Part shown: positions 29,769-36,563 of the stretch, one piece after another
Numbering within the stretch: the first letter of the stretch is position 1
Layout of the letters: every line of letters begins with the position of its first letter
NCBI RefSeq assembly: GCF_029257255.1
Contig: NZ_JARICI010000055.1
Location: 1-53,838, forward strand
Direction of reading: 5' to 3'
Length of the DNA: 53,838 bases
DNA from: Sporosarcina sp.
GTDB lineage: Bacteria; Bacillota; Bacilli; Bacillales_A; Planococcaceae
Position numbers and translations under genes: made by a program
The notes under the pieces: generated by a model
What the model saw: the letters and a program-made list of their open reading frames with translations, nothing else
What the model was told of the DNA's origin: nothing
The model's database searches: none

Positions 29769-31361
29769 ATGGCGTTGACTAAATGGAATATGAAGTCGTT
29801 TATGAAAGGTGCGTCCATTTTGACGATTGCTGCGATTATTGTCAAAGTGCTTAGCGCAGTCTATCGCGTGCCATTTCAGAATCTGGTAGGGGATAAAGGG
29901 TTCTATATTTATCAGCAAGTCTATCCGTTCATCGGGATTTTTATTGTTTGGACATCATCCGGTTTTGCGGTGGCAGTATCAAAAATGTTAGCCGAAAGTA
30001 AAGGGCCGGGCGAATCAAGGGGGATACTCCGCGTCTCTCTCGCCTACCTGTTCATTGTTGCAGGAATGATTTTCCTACTGCTGCGGGCAGGCTCGGCATT
30101 TTTTGCAGACGTAATGGGGGATGCTGCGTTAGCCCCTGTGTTGCAGACCGGTGCGTATATTGTTTTAGTGCTGCCGTTTCTAGCTGTACTGAAAGGTGCT
30201 TTTCAAGCAGAAGGACAGATGATACCGGTTGCGGTTTCGAATGTGTCGGAGCAACTGTTTCGGGTCATCATCGTTCTGGCTGGCACGTGGATTGCGGTAC
30301 GTGCAGGTACGTCGCTTTATAAAATAGGTGAAATCACGATGTGGGCAGCAGTTGCCGGAGAAGCAGCAGGTGTATTCATTTTAACCTGGTTCTTCATGCG
30401 TCGTGAACGGGTGCCTTTGGTGAAGGTACAGCCGTGGCGGGTCGTTAAGGATCTGACGAAGTTAAGTATCAGCGTCAGTGCCAGTTCGCTGATTTTACTC
30501 GTATTTCAGCTGGTCGACTCGTTTACCATTTATAATGCTCTTGTTGAAACAGGAATCGCGAGCGAGAAGGCGATGGAAATGAAAGGTGTATACGATCGAG
30601 GCCAGCCGCTTGCTCAAATGGGGATTTTATTGGCTTCTACACTGGCGCTTGCGCTTGTACCTTTGATAGCCCATCATGCATCGAAAAAGGACGGGAACAG
30701 TGCGCTTCCTTTCATCAGTATGACGTTTCGCACATCGATTTTATTCGGCTGGGCGGCTACTGTAGGACTTGCGCTCGTGCTTCCGTATGTCAATGAAATG
30801 TTGTTTGAAACGCGGACAGGTTCTGCGGCGCTCATTATATTTTGTATCCAGATTCTATGGTTGTCGATCATATTACCGTTGACCGCGATTCTGCAGGGGA
30901 GCGGAAAAGTGCGGGGGCCACTGTTATTGATGCTGCTTGGTGTCGTCATTAAATCGTTATGGACGCCGTGGCTGGTGCGCCAGTATGGAATTGAAGGAGC
31001 AGCGATTTCAGGTGCTGCGGCGTTTGCCGTGGTGGCAGTGTTATTGATTATCTATTTCAAGCGCTATTGGAAGTTTTCACTGGCGCCGAGACGCTTTTAC
31101 GCGGTACTGCTGGGGGCAGCGGCTGCGATGGCGGCGGTGCTACTTCCTTGGATGATGCTGTCGGATGTGTGGCTGTTTGATTGGCTGCCATCACGCTTGC
31201 AAGCCACAATGACAGCTTTGACGGGTGTAACGATCGGAGCAACCATATTCCTGTTCGTCGTATTAAAATCACGTATAATGAAGGAAAAAGAATGGTACTT
31301 GCTGCCGTTCGGAAAACGACTGGCTACTGTACAATTATGGTTGACTAAAAATAGAAGGTGA
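29769..31361 (+). CDS. yabM: Polysaccharide/lipid II flippase-type protein, SpoVB/YabM family
   Basis: The 530-residue MOP-superfamily membrane protein has about 14 hydrophobic segments. It begins F-M-K-G-A-S-I-L-T-I-A-A-I-I-V-K-V-L-S-A-V-Y-R-V-P-F-Q, the signature of the SpoVB/YabM/MurJ group, which flip lipid-linked envelope precursors across the membrane. Position between the sporulation genes and mazG identifies YabM. ATG 29769 follows AAAGAGG. The stop overlaps the start of the next gene's leader, so translation is probably coupled with mazG. The substrate cannot be inferred from the sequence. Confidence 0.9.
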   Translation: MALTKWNMKSFMKGASILTIAAIIVKVLSAVYRVPFQNLVGDKGFYIYQQVYPFIGIFIVWTSSGFAVAVSKMLAESKGPGESRGILRVSLAYLFIVAGMIFLLLRAGSAFFADVMGDAALAPVLQTGAYIVLVLPFLAVLKGAFQAEGQMIPVAVSNVSEQLFRVIIVLAGTWIAVRAGTSLYKIGEITMWAAVAGEAAGVFILTWFFMRRERVPLVKVQPWRVVKDLTKLSISVSASSLILLVFQLVDSFTIYNALVETGIASEKAMEMKGVYDRGQPLAQMGILLASTLALALVPLIAHHASKKDGNSALPFISMTFRTSILFGWAATVGLALVLPYVNEMLFETRTGSAALIIFCIQILWLSIILPLTAILQGSGKVRGPLLLMLLGVVIKSLWTPWLVRQYGIEGAAISGAAAFAVVAVLLIIYFKRYWKFSLAPRRFYAVLLGAAAAMAAVLLPWMMLSDVWLFDWLPSRLQATMTALTGVTIGATIFLFVVLKSRIMKEKEWYLLPFGKRLATVQLWLTKNRR

Positions 31362-31366
31362 AGCAT

Positions 31367-32827
31367 GTGAAGAAGATTACAGTTATCGGATTAGGTGCGG
31401 GCGACTTGGATCAATTGTCGCTTGGCACGTACCGTTTATTAAAAAAGGCGGATCATCTGGTTATCAGAACCGAAGAACATCCCGTAGTAAGTGAACTGCG
31501 TGCAGAAGGGCTGCAGATGGAAAGTTTTGATGCGATTTATGAAGCAAATGAATCGTTTGATATGGTGTATCAGACGATTGTCGAAAAACTGCTTGAAATG
31601 AGCGCGAATCATCCGATTACTTATGCGGTTCCTGGGCATCCGCTTGTGGCGGAGAGAACGGTTCAGTTATTGATTGAGAAAGAGCAAGCAGGCGAGATTG
31701 AACTGCAGATAGCTGGGGGCAGCAGCTTTTTGGATCCCATTTTCACCGCTTTGCGCATCGATCCGATTGAAGGTTTTCAGCTGCTAGACGGTACCGATTT
31801 GAAGCGCGACGATATTCGGATGGACCAGCACGTTTTAGTGGGACAAGTTTACGATTCCTTTGTCGCGTCAGACGTTAAGCTGTCGCTGATGGAAAAGTAT
31901 CCGGATGAGCACATGGTCACGATTGTGACAGCTGCCGGTTCTGCCGATGAAAAGCTGACGGCTGTGCCGCTGTTTGAACTGGACCGGGCGGTGACCCTGA
32001 ATAATCTCACGACAATCTACGTACCGCCGCTTGCTGAACGTGAGCAGCGTTTGAAAGAGTGGAGTTCATTCAGAGAAATCATTGCGGCCCTGCGTGCTCC
32101 TGATGGTTGTCCTTGGGATCGCGAACAGACCCACGAGACACTGAAACGTTATTTAATTGAGGAATCGTATGAACTGATTCAAGCGATCGATGAGGAAGAT
32201 GATGAAGCAATCATAGAAGAGCTTGGAGATGTGTTGCTGCAAGTCTTCCTGCATGCGCAAATTGGAGAGGACAATGGATATTTCTCCATGGAAGACGTGT
32301 TGGAATCAATCGGTTCCAAGATGATTCGCCGTCATCCACATGTCTTTGGCCAGACAGAAGCGGATACAACGGAAGAAGTGCTGAGCAATTGGCAGGCGAT
32401 CAAAGATCAGGAAAAACCACAGCGTAGTTCTTTATTGGAAGATCAGGCACGCTATGCTTCTTCGTTGCTGACTTCGTTCAATTATCAAAAAGCTGCTGCC
32501 AAAGTAGGTTTTGATTGGCCGGATAGCGAAGGGGCTTTTGATAAGTTTGAAGAAGAGTGGCAAGAGTTTCAGGCAGAAGTAGAGGGCGGCACTAAAGACC
32601 GTCAGCTTGACGAACTCGGGGACGTGTTGTTTACTATTGTCAACATTGCGAGATTCCTGAAGATTTCACCTGAAGAAGCGATGTGGCACGCCAATGAAAA
32701 ATTCAAATCCCGTTTTCAATTTGTTGAGCAAAGTGTCCGGCAGGGGAGCGGCGAGTTCTCCACATATACGCTGGACGAGTTAGAAGAATTCTGGCAGCAA
32801 GCCAAACGAGAGGAAGAACCTACATGA
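31367..32827 (+). CDS. mazG: YabN: tetrapyrrole-methylase-like domain fused to MazG
   Basis: A two-domain protein. The N-terminal 220 residues have the SAM-dependent tetrapyrrole methylase fold ([12 protein letters not shown] at 6-17; V-P-G-H-P). The C-terminal part is a duplicated MazG NTP pyrophosphohydrolase (E-E-S-Y-E-L and E-E-L-G-D-V-L metal-binding motifs near 262 and 285). MazG hydrolyses NTPs to NMP and pyrophosphate; the role of the fused domain is unknown. I choose GTG 31367, with AAGGTGA before it; GTG 31358 would add three residues. It overlaps rqcP by 4 bases. Confidence 0.93.
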   Translation: MKKITVIGLGAGDLDQLSLGTYRLLKKADHLVIRTEEHPVVSELRAEGLQMESFDAIYEANESFDMVYQTIVEKLLEMSANHPITYAVPGHPLVAERTVQLLIEKEQAGEIELQIAGGSSFLDPIFTALRIDPIEGFQLLDGTDLKRDDIRMDQHVLVGQVYDSFVASDVKLSLMEKYPDEHMVTIVTAAGSADEKLTAVPLFELDRAVTLNNLTTIYVPPLAEREQRLKEWSSFREIIAALRAPDGCPWDREQTHETLKRYLIEESYELIQAIDEEDDEAIIEELGDVLLQVFLHAQIGEDNGYFSMEDVLESIGSKMIRRHPHVFGQTEADTTEEVLSNWQAIKDQEKPQRSSLLEDQARYASSLLTSFNYQKAAAKVGFDWPDSEGAFDKFEEEWQEFQAEVEGGTKDRQLDELGDVLFTIVNIARFLKISPEEAMWHANEKFKSRFQFVEQSVRQGSGEFSTYTLDELEEFWQQAKREEEPT

Positions 32828-33114
32828 GATTAGATAAATTTCTAAAAGTATCCCGCTTGATTAAACGCCGTACATTAGCAAAGCAAGTGGCGGATCAGGG
32901 ACGCATTACCATTAACGGAAAGGTGGCAAAAGCCGCTTCTGACGTGAAGCCTGGCGATGAGCTAGCGATTCGTTTCGGCCAGAAGATTGTGACCGCTACT
33001 GTTAATGAGCTAAAAGCTTCGACGAAAAAAGAAGACGCAGCAGGCATGTACACCATCGTCAGCGAAGAGCGCCTTGAAAAAGTAGAGCCTGAGTTTGTGG
33101 ATGATGAGGATTGA
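32824..33114 (+). CDS. rqcP: RqcP, S4-domain ribosome quality control factor
   Basis: A 96-residue S4-domain protein of the YabO/RqcP type. In B. subtilis RqcP binds stalled 50S subunits with RqcH and enables C-terminal alanine tailing of nascent chains. The S4 domain fills residues 1-60 ([16 protein letters not shown] and G-R-I-T-I-N-G-K). The C terminus is acidic and slightly longer than in B. subtilis. ATG 32824 overlaps the mazG stop. In B. subtilis yabP follows closely; here a 915-base repeat-rich gap intervenes. Confidence 0.94.
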   Translation: MRLDKFLKVSRLIKRRTLAKQVADQGRITINGKVAKAASDVKPGDELAIRFGQKIVTATVNELKASTKKEDAAGMYTIVSEERLEKVEPEFVDDED

Positions 33115-33130
33115 ATAAGCAATGAAGTAA

Positions 33131-33158
33131 GAGACAGCTGTGTTTTGGCTGTCTTTTG
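33131..33158 (+). terminator. Possible terminator after rqcP
   Basis: GACAGC pairs with GCTGTC around a T-rich loop, followed by TTTTGG. Short stem. Confidence 0.5.
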
Positions 33159-33198
33159 GTTTGCGGGTAAAAAGATTGGCTAGTGGGGAGGAGACCGT

Positions 33199-33465
33199 TT
33201 CTCTTCGCTGCAGGCGGACGCTTTCCGCGGGCATGGCCTCAGCCGCTTCCCTCGCTACGCTCAGTCCAGGGTCTTCGGCTCATGCTATTCCCGCAGGAGT
33301 CGCCGCCTTCCGCTACGGTACACTGGCTTGGGTTTCAACACTTTACATATCAAATGGTAAGCAGAGCCTAATCGAATTATTGATTTTAATGTGATTATGT
33401 TCTTGTTAACTCAAGCAGCTATTGAATCAAGATCGATTTGAGTATTAGCATTATATGCATTCTAA
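33199..33465 (-). repeat. Interspersed non-coding repeat, copy 1
   Basis: The GC-rich part (about 33199-33330) contains GGACGCTTTCCGCGGG and TTCCCGCAGGAGTCG, blocks typical of an intergenic repeat common in Bacillaceae and Planococcaceae. It is followed by an AT-rich tail (33405-33465) that matches, inverted, the tail at 11047-11125. No frame in it looks coding. Confidence 0.65.
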
Positions 33466-33660
33466 ACACAAGCTTAGGCTCGGCACTCCGAAACGGTTTC
33501 TAAACTACTTTTTGAGTAGACTCTCAGGAACAGGTTTTTATAATTAGCCATTTCATTAATGAGAACCTTTTTGAAAGTACTGCTACAACTCGTAATGATA
33601 AAAATAAGTAGTAGTATGAATTTGCAGTGGACCAACAAAATATTACTGCTTACATTGTAA

Positions 33661-33900
33661 GGATTGGAGCGTAAGCCGGTCGACTCCGGGAGGCTCAGCG
33701 TGCGCCTTGAGACCCCGCAGGGAGCGAGAGCCGTTGCGAAGTACGGTTTTTGCGAGTAAAAGCGCAGCGTTAGGAGCACACGCTCTTAGCGGACGAGGAG
33801 GCTCAAGCCACGCCCTCCGGAAAGCGTACCGGCTGAAGTGAGAGCCGTTACGGAGAACGGCTTTTGCGAGTAAAAGCGTAGCGTTAGGAGCACATCTTTG
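33661..33900 (+). repeat. Interspersed non-coding repeat, copy 2, with a 55-base internal duplication
   Basis: GTCGACTCCGGGAGG, GAGACCCCGCAGGGAGCG and CCTCCGGAAAGCG are the repeat family's blocks in the orientation opposite to copy 1. Inside lie two 55-base segments, 33726-33780 and 33840-33894, differing at five positions; each has GAGAGCCGTT at its start and GCGTTAGGAGCACA at its end. Bases 33466-33660 and 33901-34029 show no gene. Confidence 0.7.
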
Positions 33901-34029
33901 ATTTAAATCCCAGACTGCCATCCTAATTCCACTTACTTCTGTAAACTAAACCCCCTCCAAAACCTTTTGTAATGTTTGCCCAACCCGACGCATATGATAT
34001 GGGGAACGCACTAGAAAAGGGGGACGCAT

Positions 34030-34326
34030 ATGCAAATTCAAACTGACAGTTCTACGTATACCATTCCAACAGGAGATCATGTAGTGACCATGCGCAATCG
34101 TAAAAGAATGGATCTCACTTCTGTGAAAACAATTGACCGGTTCGACCAGGAAGAGTTTCTCGTTCGTACGTCGCAGGGAATGCTGCAAATTCGCGGAGAA
34201 GAATTGCGTATTGTACATTTGGATGTGGACAAGGGCTTGCTGACACTCGAAGGCTCTGTTCAGACCTTGCAGTACGATGAAGAAGAAGCCGGTTCACGAA
34301 ACTTTCTCCATAAATTATTCGGATGA
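34030..34326 (+). CDS. yabP: Sporulation protein YabP
   Basis: The 98-residue YabP is a sporulation protein made in the mother cell under sigma-E in B. subtilis; its function is unknown, though mutants form defective spores. It is a beta-rich YabP/YqfC-type domain (M-D-L-T-S-V-K-T-I-D-R-F-D and M-L-Q-I-R-G-E-E-L-R-I near 29-66). ATG 34030 has AAAGGGGG upstream. A CATATGAT at 33991-33998 could be a sigma-E -10, but its -35 is poor. It overlaps yabQ by 4 bases. Confidence 0.92.
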   Translation: MQIQTDSSTYTIPTGDHVVTMRNRKRMDLTSVKTIDRFDQEEFLVRTSQGMLQIRGEELRIVHLDVDKGLLTLEGSVQTLQYDEEEAGSRNFLHKLFG

Positions 34327-34808
34327 GTCTATCCGTCCAATTCTTCAGCTTACTCGCAATGATTGGAGCGGGAATCCTGGCGGGAGCCGTCATGGATTTA
34401 TTCGGCACAATCATTGCTGCCTGTGATAAACGATCCTGGATCCGCAGGCGGGCATTCTGGTTTGAATTGGTCATCTGGGTGCTGCTCGGGGTCGGTGCAT
34501 TTTGGGTATTGCTGATCGTACGCGAAGGGGCTTGGCGGATGTATGACCCTATTGCGCAGGTCAGCGGCATGCTGTTGTATGCAGTATTATTCCATTATCC
34601 GTTCCGGTTTGCCGGAAGGTTGATACTGCTGCTGGTCATCCGGCCTGTGTGGTATATCATCCGCTTGGTCATCCTGATTATTCGGCGAATCGTCCAAGCT
34701 TTGATCTCCATTCTGACATTTATTAGCTGGCCGGCTGTCCGGTTGGCTAAGAAGACTGGGAAATTCCTTCAAAAAAAAGGTAGAGTACTATATAATAGAG
34801 AACAATAG
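34323..34808 (+). CDS. yabQ: Sporulation membrane protein YabQ
   Basis: The 161-residue YabQ is an integral membrane protein needed for cortex formation in B. subtilis. About five hydrophobic segments are visible (near 5-30, 47-68, 76-93, 97-112, 118-135), with a basic C-terminal tail. ATG 34323 overlaps the yabP stop, and divIC follows within 30 bases, so the yabP-yabQ-divIC set may share transcripts. The assignment rests on topology, length and position. Confidence 0.9.
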   Translation: MSLSVQFFSLLAMIGAGILAGAVMDLFGTIIAACDKRSWIRRRAFWFELVIWVLLGVGAFWVLLIVREGAWRMYDPIAQVSGMLLYAVLFHYPFRFAGRLILLLVIRPVWYIIRLVILIIRRIVQALISILTFISWPAVRLAKKTGKFLQKKGRVLYNREQ

Positions 34809-34837
34809 AGTATAAGAGTGAGAGAGGTGTGTGCGCC

Positions 34838-35251
34838 ATGAACAAACCACAGAAGCCGACAACTCGGAACGTTACATCAATCGAAACTGAATATGTGCGC
34901 TCCATGCAGAAAAAAGAAAAATGGAAACTGGCACAAAAGAAGAGGCTGCGTAATCGCCTTATCGTCTTCGCCGTTTTGATGTGCGTTGTGTTTGGGAGTT
35001 TATTCAATATGTATTCCGGGCAGAAGAAATTATTGGCTGCGAAAGAAAAGGAAAAGACTGAAGCAATCGCGACACTAAAGGATTTAAATGCAGGGAAGGA
35101 ACAACTGAATAAGCAACTGGCTAAGTTGGATGATGAAGAATATATCGCGAAACTAGCGCGAAAAGAATACTTCCTTTCTGAATCCAATGAGATCATATTT
35201 TCCATTCCTGACAAGAAAAAACCGTCAGAAAAAGAGGCGAGAAAAGAGTAG
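34838..35251 (+). CDS. divIC: Cell division protein DivIC
   Basis: DivIC is a bitopic FtsB-like protein that works with FtsL and DivIB at the division septum. The product of 137 residues has a basic cytoplasmic N terminus, one transmembrane segment (about 41-58), then an extracytoplasmic coiled coil (A-A-K-E-K-E-K-T-E onward) and a short conserved region ending Y-F-L-S. I choose ATG 34838 with GAGAGAGGTG upstream; a GTG at 34829 would add three residues. The terminator and next promoter begin at the stop codon. Confidence 0.92.
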   Translation: MNKPQKPTTRNVTSIETEYVRSMQKKEKWKLAQKKRLRNRLIVFAVLMCVVFGSLFNMYSGQKKLLAAKEKEKTEAIATLKDLNAGKEQLNKQLAKLDDEEYIAKLARKEYFLSESNEIIFSIPDKKKPSEKEARKE

Positions 35252-35272
35252 TCGTATTGACACTCTTTTTTT
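35242..35272 (+). terminator. Terminator overlapping the divIC stop
   Basis: GAGT-GTC pairs with GACACTC with one bulge, flanked by A and T tracts. Confidence 0.7.
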
Positions 35273-35284
35273 GTTGGCTATAAT
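35257..35284 (+). promoter_or_regulatory. yabR promoter
   Basis: TTGACA (35257-35262), 16-base spacer, TATAAT (35279-35284). The leader of about 80 bases contains a hairpin, GCCTGTA/TACAGGC at 35295-35311. Confidence 0.8.
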
Positions 35285-35372
35285 ATAAGTAGGAGCCTGT
35301 AAAATACAGGCACTGCCAATATGGTTGATAGGCTTAAGGGCCGCTTAAAACTTAAGGAGGAGCATTTTTTTT

Positions 35373-35795
35373 ATGTCAATTGAAGTAGGCAGCAAGTTAG
35401 AGGGTAAAGTAACCGGGATCACAAATTTTGGGGCATTTGTTGAATTACCGAACGGATCCACAGGATTAGTCCATATTAGTGAAGTAGCTGACAATTATGT
35501 CAAAGATATAAATGACCATCTAAAAGTCGGTGATATGGTAGAAGTAAAAGTGATGAATGTGGGAGCAGACGGTAAAATCGGTCTTTCCATCCGTAAGGCA
35601 AAACCTGAGTCAGAACGTCCTCAGCGTCCACAACGTCCACAAAGACCTCGTCCAGGCAGTAAACCGAGCTTTGAGCGACCAGAGAATTTTGAACAGAAAA
35701 TGGCAAAATTCATGAAGGACAGCGAAGAACGTCTAACTACCTTAAAGAGAGCGACAGAATCCAAACGCGGCGGTCGCGGAGCGAGAAGAGGATAA
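35373..35795 (+). CDS. yabR: S1-domain RNA-binding protein YabR
   Basis: A 140-residue protein with one S1 domain (residues 1-73: G-x-V-T-G-I-T-N-F-G-A-F-V-E-L and G-L-V-H-I-S-E-V). A proline/arginine-rich linker follows (repeated R-P-Q near 82-95), then a basic C terminus ending in an R-G-G-R-G-A-R-R-G-like tail. It should bind RNA; no specific role is established for the YabR family. ATG 35373 is preceded by AAGGAGGAG. It has its own promoter and terminator and lies between divIC and the tRNA-spoIIE region. Confidence 0.93.
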   Translation: MSIEVGSKLEGKVTGITNFGAFVELPNGSTGLVHISEVADNYVKDINDHLKVGDMVEVKVMNVGADGKIGLSIRKAKPESERPQRPQRPQRPRPGSKPSFERPENFEQKMAKFMKDSEERLTTLKRATESKRGGRGARRG

Positions 35796-35840
35796 CTTGC
35801 TGTCTGTTTCAAACACTTAAGTTATATATGATCGATGGGG

Positions 35841-35881
35841 CTGCTTGAAAAGTGAACAAACACTTTCCAGGCAGTTTTTTT
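35841..35881 (+). terminator. Terminator after yabR
   Basis: CTGCTTGAAAAGTG pairs with CACTTTCCAGGCAG with G-U and one mismatched pair, then TTTTTTT. Confidence 0.85.
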
Positions 35882-35910
35882 GTGTGCAATGAAATAAGCG
35901 ATAGGAATGG

Positions 35911-36205
35911 AACTCGCCAAAGAGACCCTTCTGCGCACCTTACGTCAGCGGCAGGGGACCAAACTAGCCTGCAAGCGAATGAAAGCTGTATGAGCGCTCA
36001 GACAGCGGATTTGATCATGCCGTCCGTCCATATGATCGGCTGGCCGTGCTGAATGATCACGCAGCCGCCGCCTATGAGCGCAAACGGACTTTCTATGATC
36101 ATCGACAGTTCTGCTACTGTCTTCGAACGCACCCATCATGCACTTCGGCATGCTAAAGAAAGCTTGAGACGATCCGAAGTCGCCCTTCAGCGCGGCAAAA
36201 AACCT
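35911..36205 (+). pseudogene. Possible frameshifted gene remnant
   Basis: Three successive plus-strand frames look coding in turn: from ATG 35911 (M-E-L-A-K-E-T-L-L-R-T-L-R-Q-R), then about 35990-36110 (Y-E-R-S-D-S-G-F-D-H-A-V-R-P-Y-D-R-L), then about 36100-36205 (A-T-V-F-E-R-T-H-H-A-L-R-H-A-K-E). Two frameshifts would join them into about 95 residues. I do not recognise the product. The alternative is a minus-strand frame at 35945-36208 with an implausible Cys/His/Arg-rich composition. Confidence 0.3.
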
Positions 36206-36243
36206 CAATATTTAATAAAAGTCAAAGTTCCATTGAGTTCAAA

Positions 36244-36270
36244 CAAAAAATCCCTTGCATCAGCAAGGGA
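36244..36270 (-). terminator. Terminator of tRNA-Met
   Basis: On the minus strand TCCCTTGC and GCAAGGGA form a stem followed by six T residues, just past the tRNA 3' end. Confidence 0.92.
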
Positions 36271-36282
36271 CTTTTATATGTA

Positions 36283-36356
36283 TAGCGGCGGAGGGAGTCG
36301 AACCCACGACCTTTCGGGTATGAACCGAATGCTCTAGCCAGCTGAGCTACACCGCC
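36283..36356 (-). tRNA. tRNA-Met (CAT anticodon)
   Basis: The minus strand gives a cloverleaf: acceptor GGCGGTG with CGCCGCT, D-arm GCTC...GAGC, anticodon arm TTCGG-TTCATAC-CCGAA with anticodon CAT, and a T-arm GTGGG-TTCGACT-CCCTC. The sequence matches the elongator tRNA-Met of B. subtilis from the equivalent locus as I recall it. The CCA end is not encoded. A consensus promoter and a terminator flank it, so it is a single-gene unit. It runs opposite to yabR and spoIIE. Confidence 0.95.
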
Positions 36357-36401
36357 AAGACATGCACATCCGAATCTTTTAATTCGAGCGCAACGTCTTT
36401 T

Positions 36402-36430
36402 ATCATACAAGGCAAAGTGAGAAGTGTCAA
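36402..36430 (-). promoter_or_regulatory. Promoter of tRNA-Met
   Basis: On the minus strand TTGACA (36430-36425), 17-base spacer, TATGAT (36407-36402), about 45 bases before the tRNA. Confidence 0.88.
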
Positions 36431-36466
36431 CAATTCTTTGGAAAAAAGAAAAAAAGAACCGGATTA

Positions 36467-36532
36467 CGTCGAAATGTTTTTTGAAACCGCTGTCACAAAC
36501 AGACAATTTCTCTTGGAAACCCCATGTATAGT
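36467..36532 (+). promoter_or_regulatory. Candidate Spo0A-dependent spoIIE promoter
   Basis: TATAGT (36527-36532) is a good -10. A weak CAGACA (36500-36505) lies 21 bases upstream, the unusual spacing of Spo0A-activated sigma-A promoters such as spoIIE. CGTCGAA (36467-36473) differs from the 0A box TGTCGAA at one base. Confidence 0.45.
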
Positions 36533-36563
36533 TGCTAGTAAGAGAACATAGGGGGTATGGGAA

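Noticed and set aside
33474..33779. 101-codon minus-strand frame as a gene
   Set aside because: It runs through the non-coding repeat and an AT-rich stretch, has no ribosome binding site, and its composition changes along its length with the repeat.
34747..35214. 155-codon minus-strand frame opposite divIC
   Set aside because: Antisense shadow rich in Phe, Cys and Ser, as expected for the complement of Lys/Glu-rich coding DNA.
36053..36337. 94-codon plus-strand frame as an intact gene
   Set aside because: It reads on through the tRNA terminator and the antisense of tRNA-Met. Only its first part may be a remnant.
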